From Alphaproteobacteria bacterium (GTDB taxonomy: Bacteria; Pseudomonadota; Alphaproteobacteria; Micavibrionales; CSBR16-224): DNA of 15,766 nt. Made by a program: the position numbers and the translations under genes. Where the stretch lies: positions 1 to 15,766 of the forward strand of contig SBHI01000213.1 of assembly GCA_006226225.1 (NCBI GenBank), given 5' to 3'. The notes beneath the pieces were generated by a model that saw only the letters and a list, made by a program, of their open reading frames with translations, did no database searches and had not been told where the DNA came from. Shown here in pieces: positions 1 through 7,193 of this stretch; positions within the stretch are counted from its first letter, which is position 1; each line of letters starts with the position of its first letter.

Positions 1-146
1 GACAGCGCAAAATAATAGCTTTGGAAATGCGCAAGCAGATCAAAAAACCAGAGGGATAAGGGCAGAAAGGGAATCAGGCAGGCCAGCAGCAAGAGATAAA
101 GGCCGCCCATCAGCGGAACTGCACAAAGCTTTTTCAATATCTGCAT
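1..146 (-). CDS. N-terminal fragment of a membrane protein (runs off left edge)
   Basis: The ATG is the complement of 144-146, and two in-frame TAA codons lie just upstream of it, so no start further upstream is possible. The 48 visible residues begin MQILKKLCAVPLMGG, followed by a long leucine-rich hydrophobic stretch and then DLLAHFQSYYFAL. This looks like a positively charged N-terminus plus one or two membrane segments. Membrane-anchored endonuclease/exonuclease/phosphatase proteins of Alphaproteobacteria often have a similar start (hydrophobic hairpin then a motif like LLAHF), but that is a guess from memory. The gene is divergent from the TPR lipoprotein and shares its 175-bp upstream region. 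No strong ribosome-binding site is visible. Confidence 0.55.
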   Translation of the reverse strand, partial: MQILKKLCAVPLMGGLYLLLLACLIPFLPLSLWFFDLLAHFQSYYFAL

Positions 147-263
147 GTTTTATTACGTTTTTTTGCCGATTTCGATATGATTCCATTAAATCTTAAAGAC
201 TTTGGTGGAAACTTACCAATTTTTTCCGGATGTTTTACTTTTCTTAAGGTTTTTTTGAGAAGA

Positions 264-269
264 TATAAG
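264..269 (+). promoter_or_regulatory. Possible -10 element for the TPR lipoprotein gene
   Basis: TATAAG matches five of six bases of the sigma-70 -10 consensus and lies 52 nt before the chosen ATG. The best -35 at 17-nt spacing is a poor TTCTTA, in an AT-rich, T-tract-rich region. It is a plausible but weak assignment, based on sequence only. Confidence 0.3.
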
Positions 270-321
270 CATGGAAAACTGCGCTGTTTCTGCGGTTTTC
301 TGCCTGTCGCAAGGGGGAGAA

Positions 322-2088
322 ATGCACAAAATTCTTCAAAAATCATCCTATCTGGGCATTATCCTCAGCCTGTTTCTGCTGACGGCTTGTGTGCACCAGG
401 ATGCCCGAAAGAACAGCTCCCAATATGCCGAAACCCCCTCTTATCTGGATAGTAGAGAAGCCACGCTGACCGGCTCTTATCTGGCGGGGCGTTTCGCACA
501 AAACCAAAGTGACTGGAGTGCGGCAAATTATTACATGAATCAAGTGCTGGGCATGGACGAGAGCAACAAAAACCTGCTGCACCGCAGTTTTTTGCTGGCA
601 CTTGGCGATGGCGATATGGAACGCGCCTTGCCTTTGGCGCGGCAATTGGTGGCAGGCGGTGAAAATGCCGAACTGGCGACGGTTATTCTGGTTGCCGATG
701 CAATGGGCCGCGGCGATGCTGATGCGGCATGGGGCTATACCGAAATGCTGAATGGCGGCGGCTTTAACGAATATGCCAAGCCGCTGTTTCAAGCATGGGT
801 ATTGGTGATGCAGGGCGAGATTCCCGCAGCGCTGGAAAAAGTCACCTCACAGATCGAAACTTTTAACCGTGATCCGGTTTATCTGCTGCACAGCGCATTG
901 GTCTCCGAATATCACGGCGATAAAAAGCAGGCGGAAGATTATTATCTGGAAGTCATGTCGGCAGAGGATTACACGGTTTATGCCGCACTGACGGCAGCCA
1001 GCTTTTATGAGCGGGATGGGCAGACGGAAAAAGCCAAACAGATTTACGGCAAATTGAACGAGAAACGCAATCCTTACCGTGTCCTGTCACTGTCACATAT
1101 GGCGGAGGTTGTCGGAAAATCCGCATCGGATCCGCGTGAAGCGGTTTCCCTGCTGCTGTTTGAGCTGGCAACGTTATTATACGAACGGGAAGCTTATGAT
1201 AGCGCATTGATCTACACGCGTTTGGCGGAAGTGTTGACGCCGCAGTCTCCTTTTGTCGCGATGATGCTGGGAGATATTGCGCTGCATTACGGCGATTATA
1301 ACGGCGCGCGCAAATATTATACTTCGGTGCGGGATGAATCAGGCATGATGCGTTTTGCGCGGCTGAAACTGGCGGAAGCCCTTGAGGCCGATGGTCGTAA
1401 GGAAGAGGCGGTGGCGATTCTGTCGGATGCTGCGGATGAAGAGGAAGGCTATGCCGACAGCCTGATTTATCTGGGCGATATTTACCGCCGCAATGAACAA
1501 TATGCCGAAGCCGTGCGCGCTTATAGCCGCGCATTGGGACGGATCGGCGATATAAAATCCGAACACTGGTTTGTCGTCTATGCACGCGGCATGTCGCAGG
1601 AGCGTCTGCAAAACTGGGATATGGCAGAACAGGATTTGCTGAAAGCGCTGGATCTGAACCCCGAAAATCCGCTGGTATTAAACTATCTGGGATATAGCTG
1701 GGTTGATCAGGGGCTGCATCTTGACCGTGCGATGGAAATGATTAAAAAGGCTGTGATGCTGCGCCCGGAAGACGGTTATATCACTGACAGTTACGGCTGG
1801 GCGCTGTATCAGACCGGTGAATTGGACGAAGCGGTGAAATGGCTGGAATACTCTGTTGAGCGCGTACCTTATGACGTCACGATTAATGATCATCTTGGTG
1901 ATGCCTATTGGCGTGTCGGCCGCCGCGTTGAAGCACGTTTTCAGTGGGAGCGCGCTTATAATCTGGCGAAAGGCCATGGTGATAAGGAACGTATTTACCG
2001 GAAACTGGAAGCCGGATTGCCGGTAAAGAATCCGGCCAAACAGCCGACAACCGTTACGGCGGAACGCGAGGCAATGCTGCACCGCTAA
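322..2088 (+). CDS. TPR-repeat outer-membrane lipoprotein
   Basis: This 588-aa protein begins at the ATG at 322, which has a strong ribosome-binding site (AAGGGGGAG, 311-319). An upstream in-frame ATG at 271 would add 17 residues in front of the signal peptide and is less likely. The N-terminus MHKILQKSS, a hydrophobic core and the lipobox LLTAC (Cys23) show a type II signal peptide. The residue after Cys is Val, which does not signal inner-membrane retention. The rest is helical with repeated TPR-type motifs, for example YLGDIYRRNEQYAEAVRAYS, and C-terminal repeats in which tyrosines and DLNPENP/MLRPEDG turns recur. Proteins of this build are common in Alphaproteobacteria as periplasmic, outer-membrane-tethered scaffolds. 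The exact partner is unknown. The gene converges on the dot/icm cluster, but nothing shows a functional link. Confidence 0.85.
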   Translation: MHKILQKSSYLGIILSLFLLTACVHQDARKNSSQYAETPSYLDSREATLTGSYLAGRFAQNQSDWSAANYYMNQVLGMDESNKNLLHRSFLLALGDGDMERALPLARQLVAGGENAELATVILVADAMGRGDADAAWGYTEMLNGGGFNEYAKPLFQAWVLVMQGEIPAALEKVTSQIETFNRDPVYLLHSALVSEYHGDKKQAEDYYLEVMSAEDYTVYAALTAASFYERDGQTEKAKQIYGKLNEKRNPYRVLSLSHMAEVVGKSASDPREAVSLLLFELATLLYEREAYDSALIYTRLAEVLTPQSPFVAMMLGDIALHYGDYNGARKYYTSVRDESGMMRFARLKLAEALEADGRKEEAVAILSDAADEEEGYADSLIYLGDIYRRNEQYAEAVRAYSRALGRIGDIKSEHWFVVYARGMSQERLQNWDMAEQDLLKALDLNPENPLVLNYLGYSWVDQGLHLDRAMEMIKKAVMLRPEDGYITDSYGWALYQTGELDEAVKWLEYSVERVPYDVTINDHLGDAYWRVGRRVEARFQWERAYNLAKGHGDKERIYRKLEAGLPVKNPAKQPTTVTAEREAMLHR

Positions 2089-2120
2089 CAACGGATACTG
2101 TAGAGATGCACGGATATAAG

Positions 2121-2150
2121 AAAACGGCCTTTATCAGTAAAGGCCGTTTT
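2121..2150. terminator. Bidirectional rho-independent terminator
   Basis: A perfect 13-bp stem (AAAACGGCCTTTA / TAAAGGCCGTTTT) with a 4-nt loop TCAG lies between the convergent TPR gene (stop at 2088) and icmT (stop at 2173). Each strand has A residues before the GC-rich stem and T residues after it, so it can end transcription from both sides. Confidence 0.9.
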
Positions 2151-2172
2151 GCTGTTATGCGCTTTTTTACTG

Positions 2173-2472
2173 TTATTCCGTATCCCCCAGCTTGCGGCGG
2201 TCTGTCCAGAAATAGGCCGGACGTTTCGGTCCGATCAGCCAGACACGCATAGCGCGCAAAGCGGCCGTAAAGGTCAGGCCTTTACGTTCCAGCAGCCAGA
2301 AGGTGATATTCACCAGTAAAAATACGGCAATCGTCCATTTCCGCGGAAACAGGACGACAAGCAGGAGAACAAGGCCAGCACGTGCGTCAAAACGCCAGAA
2401 TCGCGGCGTCTTCTGGCTGTTACGCCAGTGCCATGTTTGAACGAGGACAACCTCTGCTTCTTCTTTGGCCAT
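2173..2472 (-). CDS. icmT: IcmT/TraK-like type IVB secretion membrane protein
   Basis: This 99-aa protein matches IcmT of Legionella Dot/Icm and TraK of IncI plasmids as I remember them. It has the N-terminal motif HWRNSQKTPRFWRFDARA (residues 15-32), then a hydrophobic region (about 31-62) that forms one or two membrane segments around a PRKWT turn, then LERKG and a C-terminal RxWLxGPKRP segment. The Legionella protein is about 86 aa, so length agrees. IcmT is a small inner-membrane component of the type IVB apparatus whose exact role is poorly defined. The ATG at 2472 has AAAGGT a few bases upstream. It is the last gene of the leftward cluster, 72 nt after dotB and just before the bidirectional terminator. 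Confidence 0.85.
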   Translation of the reverse strand: MAKEEAEVVLVQTWHWRNSQKTPRFWRFDARAGLVLLLVVLFPRKWTIAVFLLVNITFWLLERKGLTFTAALRAMRVWLIGPKRPAYFWTDRRKLGDTE

Positions 2473-2544
2473 AGGATTACCTTTATGCTCTTATGTTGTT
2501 TCAACAGCTTTTAATATTGTAGCAGGCAAGCGTTAAGAAACATT

Positions 2545-3792
2545 TTAATGCCCGCCAGCACCGCCGACCGGGAATTCTTCGACTTCTTCACCGCGGGCGC
2601 GGCGTGCATCATCTTCTTCCTGAATTTTCCGCAGACCTTCGGCACTTTGTACATAGGTCAGCAGGTGACGGCGGTCAATCAACCCGTCATCATAGGCCAT
2701 GCGCGCGGAATGCTCCATACTGCGGCCTTTTTCCGGAACCATGTTCATCAACCGGCTGGCCCATTCTTCGAAGTTACAGCTCAGCATTTCCTCGCGGATT
2801 TCCTCGGTAAATTCCATCCATTCTCTTAAACCCACACGGCCGCCGCCGATGCGCGGTGCCAGCGTTTGCGTTACGATCAGGCGCAGGGTTTCCATCAGAG
2901 AGTAGGCGCGCTCAACCCGTTCGGCAGGCTCAAAGCTTGAAATCATACGACGGACGGTCGCGGCAACACCGGTAGTGTGAACCGTCGCGTAAACGGTGTG
3001 ACCCGTTTGCCCGGCCTCAATAGCGGCGGAAATGGTTTCACGGTCACGCGCCTCACCGACCAGAATGATTTCCGGCTTACGGCGCAGGGCGTTCCGGACA
3101 CCATGGGCAAAGCTTTCAAGGTGGCGCGGGATTTCCGACTGCCCGATCAGGCTTCGTTTACTGATAATGGTATCGTAGGTAAACTCGATCGGCGCCTCAT
3201 AGGTCAGCATCTTGCCGCAACCATGCGGCCGTTCCAGCATCATACGGTTTCCGGCGGCCAGCAGCGTTGATTTACCACTACCCGTCGGGCCGGTTACCAG
3301 AACCAGTCCCTGACGCGGATGCCAGGCTTGTTTGATGTCCTCTTCAATGCCCAGCTGCTCCATCGTCGGGGGCTCACTCGGCAGGACACGCATTGTCACC
3401 TGCGCACCGTCACGGCCATCGGCCAGAATGGCGGTAATATTGACACGGAAACGCTGGCGGCTCCAACGGTCGATCATGACCTCATAGGACAAATCGATAT
3501 CGCGGCCACCGGCCAGAAGCGCAAGGGCCTCAACGCCGTAGAGTTTGGTGATAATGGCATTCATATCCGCCGCATCAAGGGGGCGGAATGTCGCGGGATA
3601 AAGCGTACCGTGAATCTCGTTATAGACGGGACGTGCCGTTTGGAAGGTAATATCACTGGAATCTTTCCGGACACACCAGAGAAGAAAGGGGTCGACGTGA
3701 TCTTCCTGGAAACGATCCGGTTCTTCCGGATAGGTTTCCTTGATATCATCTTTACCTTTTTTTAGAAGACTTACCGGTCTGCGGGCTGCCAT
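2545..3792 (-). CDS. dotB: DotB/TraJ-like type IVB secretion ATPase
   Basis: This 415-aa protein is a PilT/VirB11-class secretion ATPase and closely resembles Legionella DotB (about 377 aa). Visible motifs are an N-terminal domain with SDITFQTARPVYNEIHG (46-62), Walker A GPTGSGKST (168-176), the acidic motif LTYEAPIEF (196-204), the DotB signature QSEIPRHLESFAHGVRNALR (218-237), Walker B EIILVGEARD (241-250) and the histidine box TGHTVYATVHTTG (263-275). DotB forms a cytoplasmic hexamer that powers Dot/Icm transport. The ATG at 3792 lies inside the end of dotC (22-nt overlap), which suggests translational coupling, and no other start codon occurs before the conserved region. The C-terminus ends in a charged, glycine-rich tail (about 390-415) that looks disordered and is an addition relative to Legionella DotB. 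Confidence 0.95.
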   Translation of the reverse strand: MAARRPVSLLKKGKDDIKETYPEEPDRFQEDHVDPFLLWCVRKDSSDITFQTARPVYNEIHGTLYPATFRPLDAADMNAIITKLYGVEALALLAGGRDIDLSYEVMIDRWSRQRFRVNITAILADGRDGAQVTMRVLPSEPPTMEQLGIEEDIKQAWHPRQGLVLVTGPTGSGKSTLLAAGNRMMLERPHGCGKMLTYEAPIEFTYDTIISKRSLIGQSEIPRHLESFAHGVRNALRRKPEIILVGEARDRETISAAIEAGQTGHTVYATVHTTGVAATVRRMISSFEPAERVERAYSLMETLRLIVTQTLAPRIGGGRVGLREWMEFTEEIREEMLSCNFEEWASRLMNMVPEKGRSMEHSARMAYDDGLIDRRHLLTYVQSAEGLRKIQEEDDARRARGEEVEEFPVGGAGGH

Positions 3793-4703
3793 TCTTCATA
3801 ACCTGTCTTGAACTCGGATTGGCCGGTAATGCGCAGAGCGCGGTCACCGACACGCAATTCATCCTTACCGCCTGTCACACCGCGGTCTTCGTGAAGGGCA
3901 TAGGGCTCGGAAATCATACCTTGCGCCACCATCATGCGATAGCGAACCATCCCGTTGAAATCGGCAACAAGGCGTTCAAGATTGCTTTCAAAAATCTGGT
4001 TTGCCTGCTCTATACCCGCTTTCCAGCCGCGTTCGAAAGCGGCATCCCACCGTGCAGATTCTTTTTCCGATTGCGGCCACAGAATTTGCGGGGGCGGTTC
4101 AATCACAACATCCCAATAAGGCTGGATATACTGACGCCAGTTGCGCGGCGCTGTTACAATTTGTGCATTTTTCTGAATGTTGTAAATACGGTCAGCTACG
4201 GCAGCTTCGATACCGCCTTTAGTGACGATCAAGGCGTTTTCCGCCTCGGAAACAATCGGTGCTTCAATCAGCAGGCCGGAGGGCGCGCGCATCAAAAGAC
4301 GTCTGAAGTCGAAAACTTCATCCAGTGATTTTTCATGGCCGACCAATTCTTCGGCAATCTCGTGACTGCGGAAAGATAATCCGCCGCGTGCGCCGTAAGA
4401 TAAAGCGGCTTCTTCCTGCGCTTCGGCACGAATATCAAGGGAAACGGTGTCATTGACAACGCCGGTGATCTCCATGGCGGCAGCAGGGCTGATAATGGGG
4501 GTTGTTGCCCGCAGCTGATCGCGGCTCAGCGGTGTTCCCGTTTGTTCGGGTGCTTTTGTCAAAGCTTCGGATTGAGCCAGAGCCTTGCGGTCAGCGTCAG
4601 TGAGTTCAGGTCTTTTGTTCTTGGAACTACATCCTGAAAGAGCAATAACAGCCGTCATCAACAGAGCTGTGCCAAGCGAAGTCTTTTTTCTCATATATGC
4701 CAT
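3771..4703 (-). CDS. dotC: DotC/TraI-like type IVB secretion lipoprotein
   Basis: This 310-aa protein aligns by eye with Legionella DotC (about 303 aa) along its whole length. Shared blocks include ALSYGARGGLSFRSHEI, KSLDEVFDF, WDAAFERGWKAGIEQANQIF, DFNGMVRYRMMVAQGMIS and GVTGGKDELRVGDRALRIT. A basic N-terminus, hydrophobic core and lipobox LSGC (Cys25) mark it as a lipoprotein. In Legionella DotC joins DotD and DotH in the outer-membrane core complex and DotC/DotD help place DotH. The ATG at 4703 is used here; a second ATG at 4694 (MRKKTS) gives an equally good signal peptide, and neither has a strong ribosome-binding site. It begins 36 nt after dotD and overlaps the start of dotB. Confidence 0.93.
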   Translation of the reverse strand: MAYMRKKTSLGTALLMTAVIALSGCSSKNKRPELTDADRKALAQSEALTKAPEQTGTPLSRDQLRATTPIISPAAAMEITGVVNDTVSLDIRAEAQEEAALSYGARGGLSFRSHEIAEELVGHEKSLDEVFDFRRLLMRAPSGLLIEAPIVSEAENALIVTKGGIEAAVADRIYNIQKNAQIVTAPRNWRQYIQPYWDVVIEPPPQILWPQSEKESARWDAAFERGWKAGIEQANQIFESNLERLVADFNGMVRYRMMVAQGMISEPYALHEDRGVTGGKDELRVGDRALRITGQSEFKTGYEEWQPADR

Positions 4704-4739
4704 TCTTACAAACTTTCTGCCAAACTGATCCGCGCTTTT

Positions 4740-5243
4740 TTACATTGATTCGTCAAACAGCGAGACGTAGCTGACTTCAACCGTACGGTTGTCCGCATCA
4801 ACAACAACATCCGCGCGGGTTCCGCCTTGCAGACCCAGATCACGCAGGACATCAATCACCGGCTTTTCAACAACATTCAGTGTTACAACGACCGGAACGG
4901 GCGGGCGGATACCGGCAACGTTAAAGTTATATCCGACGCGTTCGGCGAGACGTTGTGTAATTTGCTCAAGCGGGCCGACCCATTCAACAGAAATACTGCG
5001 CATCAATTCGCGCGGTGCGTCAGTGACCGGAGAAACATTTGCCAGCGGTGTGCGGGCTTGTTCAACGGCAGCAAGTGTTTCCAGCGCAGCGGATGCGCGG
5101 TCAACCGATGCCGCCAAACGCAGTGAAACGCCGTCAGGCTGTGCAACCAGTTGATGACCGGTCGTCGGTTTAAATGTGCAGCCCGAAAGCGCAATCATAC
5201 CTGTCAGAGCCAGTGCCGTATAAAATGGGGTTGTCTTTTTCAT
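4740..5243 (-). CDS. dotD: DotD/TraH-like type IVB secretion lipoprotein
   Basis: This 167-aa protein has a lipoprotein signal (MKKTTPFYTALALTGMIALS then GC, lipobox Cys22) and a C-terminal domain resembling Legionella DotD (163 aa): SVEWVGPLEQITQRLAERVG, then PPVPVVVTLNVVEKPVIDVL and LGLQGGTRADVVVD. DotD is known to have a fold like the peripheral N domains of secretins, and it sits in the outer-membrane core with DotC and DotH. The ATG at 5243 is the natural start, directly followed by two lysines. An 83-nt gap separates it from the upstream transglycosylase gene and contains a small dyad. The three lipoprotein/ATPase genes that follow are tightly packed, so co-transcription is likely. Confidence 0.9.
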   Translation of the reverse strand: MKKTTPFYTALALTGMIALSGCTFKPTTGHQLVAQPDGVSLRLAASVDRASAALETLAAVEQARTPLANVSPVTDAPRELMRSISVEWVGPLEQITQRLAERVGYNFNVAGIRPPVPVVVTLNVVEKPVIDVLRDLGLQGGTRADVVVDADNRTVEVSYVSLFDESM

Positions 5244-5272
5244 CTTTGCCTCGTGTCCCTTAGATATTATGA

Positions 5273-5287
5273 GAAAGTGTGACTTTC
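5273..5287. promoter_or_regulatory. Inverted repeat upstream of dotD, possible operator or internal promoter region
   Basis: GAAAGT-GTG-ACTTTC is a perfect 6-bp dyad with a 3-nt spacer, 30 nt before the dotD start. On the leftward strand it is followed by CATAATATC, which could serve as a -10, but no clear -35 is present at standard spacing. The AT-rich gap is longer than the other junctions in the cluster. Function is a guess. Confidence 0.25.
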
Positions 5288-5326
5288 CGCGTGAACGTAC
5301 TTTATTAACAAAACATATTTTATCGT

Positions 5327-5749
5327 TTATCTCAAGCTGTTTTGCGTTTTCAACAGCCCCTGTCTGTGCATGGCGACAAAAACCTTCTGACGGTAGGGTA
5401 AACCATAGCGCGGTGTTTTGGAATGGTAGTGTGCAATCCCTGTGTAAAGACTGCCTGCATCGTCACTTTTTTTGCGCAAAATCCATGCGCCGACGGCGAC
5501 ATTAATGCAGCCGTCATCGCGCACCCAGCGTTTCGCCGTTGCTTGCGAAACCTTCCAGTGCCGTGCCAGTTCCGGCATCCAGATGGTGTTGATCTGCATG
5601 GGGCCCAGATCATAGGTGCCGTTGGTGTTACGCACCTGTTGTCCGACTTTTCCGCCCTCGACATGCAGAATGCCGACCAGTACGGCAGGCGGCACGCCAT
5701 AGGTTTGCGCGGCAAGGAATATGCAGGTGGCTAAAGTGTTTGCAAGCAC
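5327..5749 (-). CDS. SLT-family lytic transglycosylase (VirB1/IagB-like)
   Basis: This 140-aa protein is almost only a soluble-lytic-transglycosylase domain. It shows helix TLATCIFLAAQTYGVPPAVL, the likely catalytic Glu31 in ILHVEGGKVG, the motif NGTYDLGPMQIN (43-54) and a C-terminal HYHSKTPRYGLPYRQKV segment. Such enzymes cleave the glycan strand of peptidoglycan and open space for trans-envelope machines; IagB and VirB1 are relatives. Two cysteines (Cys9, Cys81 in DDGCINVAVGAWIL) sit where IagB-type enzymes often carry a pair. The start is a GTG at 5749: no in-frame ATG occurs back to the TAA at 5786-5788. No signal peptide is visible, which is odd for a periplasmic enzyme. It starts 42 nt after the oxidoreductase gene. 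Confidence 0.85.
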   Translation of the reverse strand: MLANTLATCIFLAAQTYGVPPAVLVGILHVEGGKVGQQVRNTNGTYDLGPMQINTIWMPELARHWKVSQATAKRWVRDDGCINVAVGAWILRKKSDDAGSLYTGIAHYHSKTPRYGLPYRQKVFVAMHRQGLLKTQNSLR

Positions 5750-5791
5750 TGTCGCATTCTCTGATAAAGGTTTATGTGTATACTCTTAATA

Positions 5792-6763
5792 TTATCGGAT
5801 GAAATCGGACAATAGCAAGAGCGTATTATCGGGTTTTCCAATCAAAATTTTAATTTTGCTGTCGCTGGGCGAGCGGTAAACGCTGAAAGGCGTTGTCCGG
5901 AGCTTCCATTTTATCCAGATATCGGTGTTTGCCGCTACTTTATCGTAAGCCGCTTTATCGGTGATTTTATCGTTTGATAAAACGCTCTTGTCGCCGCCGA
6001 CATAGCTGTTCCATGCTTTGATCGGATCACTGACGGAAAGAAGCGCGGCGCTTGCAGATTTGTTATCTGCGGAGCTTCCGAAAGGCAGGATGCGCAGCTG
6101 AATTGCACCGCTGTCAACATGCGGCTTCAGATCATTCCAATAGTCGATGCAGTGCTCACAGGTCGGATTCATGAAAATATATATATAAGGGGCATTCGCA
6201 TTACCGGCGGAAAACCAGTGCGCCTGTTCCACGATGCTATAGAAGGTTTCCGACTTTCCGGATTTTTTGGTGCTTGGCGCAGCCTTGTCCGGTTGTTGGG
6301 GGGCGGCTTGTTTCGGAGCCGGAGCGGCTTTGACCGGTGCGGCTGCTTGTGGTGCTGCGGTGTTTCCTGTGCTGTTGCTATCCGTTAAATTCAGTTTTTC
6401 CAGAAGGTTTTGCTGTGCTTCGCGCGTTAAGGCCTGATCAGCCAGTTTATTACGCAAGGTCTCTGCCTGTTCCTGTGTGACGACTTCTTCCGGAGAGCTC
6501 ATTAAAAGACCGAAGACAACGCCGCCTTCCGGGGTGGAATAGGCATAGCTGCGGCCGCCGTCAATATCAACGGCCCAGCCGTCCAATCCGTATTTGTTGC
6601 CCAAAAAATGCAGTTTCCCGTTCTTCTGCGCAACGTAATCCGATAGCATTTTCGGCGGCGCGTTATGCTGCGCCGTGGCGGAGTGCGGCGCAAAAATAGA
6701 CAGGCAGGCTGCAAAAAAGCCGAGTAAAAGATAGTTATACAGGGCAGTTTGTTTTCTGGTCAT
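5792..6763 (-). CDS. Periplasmic DsbC/DsbG/TrbB-like thiol:disulfide oxidoreductase
   Basis: This 323-aa protein has a Sec signal peptide (MTRKQTALYN, hydrophobic core, likely cleavage after SATA at about residue 31). An N-terminal domain (about 35-110) contains VDIDGGRSYAYSTPEGG, which resembles the dimerisation region of DsbC/DsbG. A low-complexity Ala/Pro/Lys/Gln linker (about 133-170) follows, then a thioredoxin-fold domain with the redox motif CEHC (202-205) after IYIFMNPT and a cis-proline TTP (290-292). Proteins of this kind repair or form disulfides in the periplasm, and conjugative systems often carry one (TrbB). It heads the leftward dot/icm cluster, so its natural clients may be the downstream transglycosylase or secretion proteins. 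The long flexible linker is unusual compared with the short helical linker of DsbC. Confidence 0.8.
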   Translation of the reverse strand: MTRKQTALYNYLLLGFFAACLSIFAPHSATAQHNAPPKMLSDYVAQKNGKLHFLGNKYGLDGWAVDIDGGRSYAYSTPEGGVVFGLLMSSPEEVVTQEQAETLRNKLADQALTREAQQNLLEKLNLTDSNSTGNTAAPQAAAPVKAAPAPKQAAPQQPDKAAPSTKKSGKSETFYSIVEQAHWFSAGNANAPYIYIFMNPTCEHCIDYWNDLKPHVDSGAIQLRILPFGSSADNKSASAALLSVSDPIKAWNSYVGGDKSVLSNDKITDKAAYDKVAANTDIWIKWKLRTTPFSVYRSPSDSKIKILIGKPDNTLLLLSDFIR

Positions 6764-6955
6764 TGGGCTGTTTCCGTTTTCCTTGTTAAATGTGACGGCT
6801 CAATATTAACATCACTTTTACGGGGATGACCATCATAAAAACAAAGCGCATAACAGCGGATATATGTCATTTAATGGTAGACAAGCGACTTTTTTGCGCT
6901 AGACTTTACGCCGCTTTCAGCAAATGCCCGAGATTCGGGCGGGAAAAGACGTCGC

Positions 6956-7050
6956 GCAATAAAACCGCAGAGAGTGATTCTGTTGTGGAATCTGTTAAAT
7001 GTGGCATGGCGCAATAAAAAGAATGTTTTTTGCCCTTTACAGCAATAAAA
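6956..7050 (+). repeat. Three GCAATAAAA direct repeats
   Basis: The nonamer GCAATAAAA begins at 6956, 7011 and 7042. The first and third copies are also followed by similar bases (CCGCAG and ACACAG). Spacings of 55 and 31 nt are irregular, roughly five and three helical turns. They could be regulator or IHF-like sites, or chance in AT-rich DNA. Confidence 0.3.
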
Positions 7051-7093
7051 ACACAGTTTTTTTGCCGAAAAGACATAAAAATACAAAAAAGTC

Positions 7094-7122
7094 TTGACCT
7101 GAATGCAGGAGTTTAGTAAATT
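7094..7122 (+). promoter_or_regulatory. Sigma-70-type promoter of the AAA+ gene
   Basis: A -35 box TTGACC (7094-7099, five of six consensus bases) and a -10 box TAAATT (7117-7122, four of six) are separated by exactly 17 nt. The region upstream has several A- and T-tracts like an UP element. Transcription would start near 7130, giving a leader of about 65 nt. It does not resemble the CTTGAA-type heat-shock promoter of Alphaproteobacteria. Confidence 0.65.
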
Positions 7123-7179
7123 CCATAACTGTAGAACGAAAAAATTAAACATAATACCTAAAAAACACAGAAACCAGTT

Positions 7180-7184
7180 GGAGG
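7180..7184 (+). promoter_or_regulatory. Strong ribosome-binding site of the AAA+ gene
   Basis: GGAGG, 9 nt before the ATG at 7194, is a near-perfect Shine-Dalgarno sequence and fixes the start of the 897-aa protein. Confidence 0.8.
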
Positions 7185-7193
7185 TTTAAGAAC

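Larger units (their letters stand above)
6764..7193. other. 430-bp divergent intergenic region
   Basis: This AT-rich stretch separates the leftward dot/icm cluster from the rightward AAA+ gene. It holds the promoter of the AAA+ gene at its right end, three copies of GCAATAAAA (6956-6964, 7012-7020 on adjusting one A, 7042-7050), a short hairpin GCCCGA-GAT-TCGGGC (6926-6940) and poly-T/poly-A tracts at about 7025-7090. Only weak promoter-like sequence is seen for the leftward cluster. The longest rightward reading frame (6826-7017) has no clear ribosome-binding site or family likeness and is not called. Confidence 0.6.

Noticed and set aside
3319..3765. 148-aa rightward frame opposite dotB
   Set aside because: dotB on the other strand has a complete set of conserved motifs across this interval.
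6826..7017. 63-aa rightward frame in the divergent intergenic region
   Set aside because: No Shine-Dalgarno sequence, mixed composition and no recognisable motif; it overlaps repeats and a hairpin.
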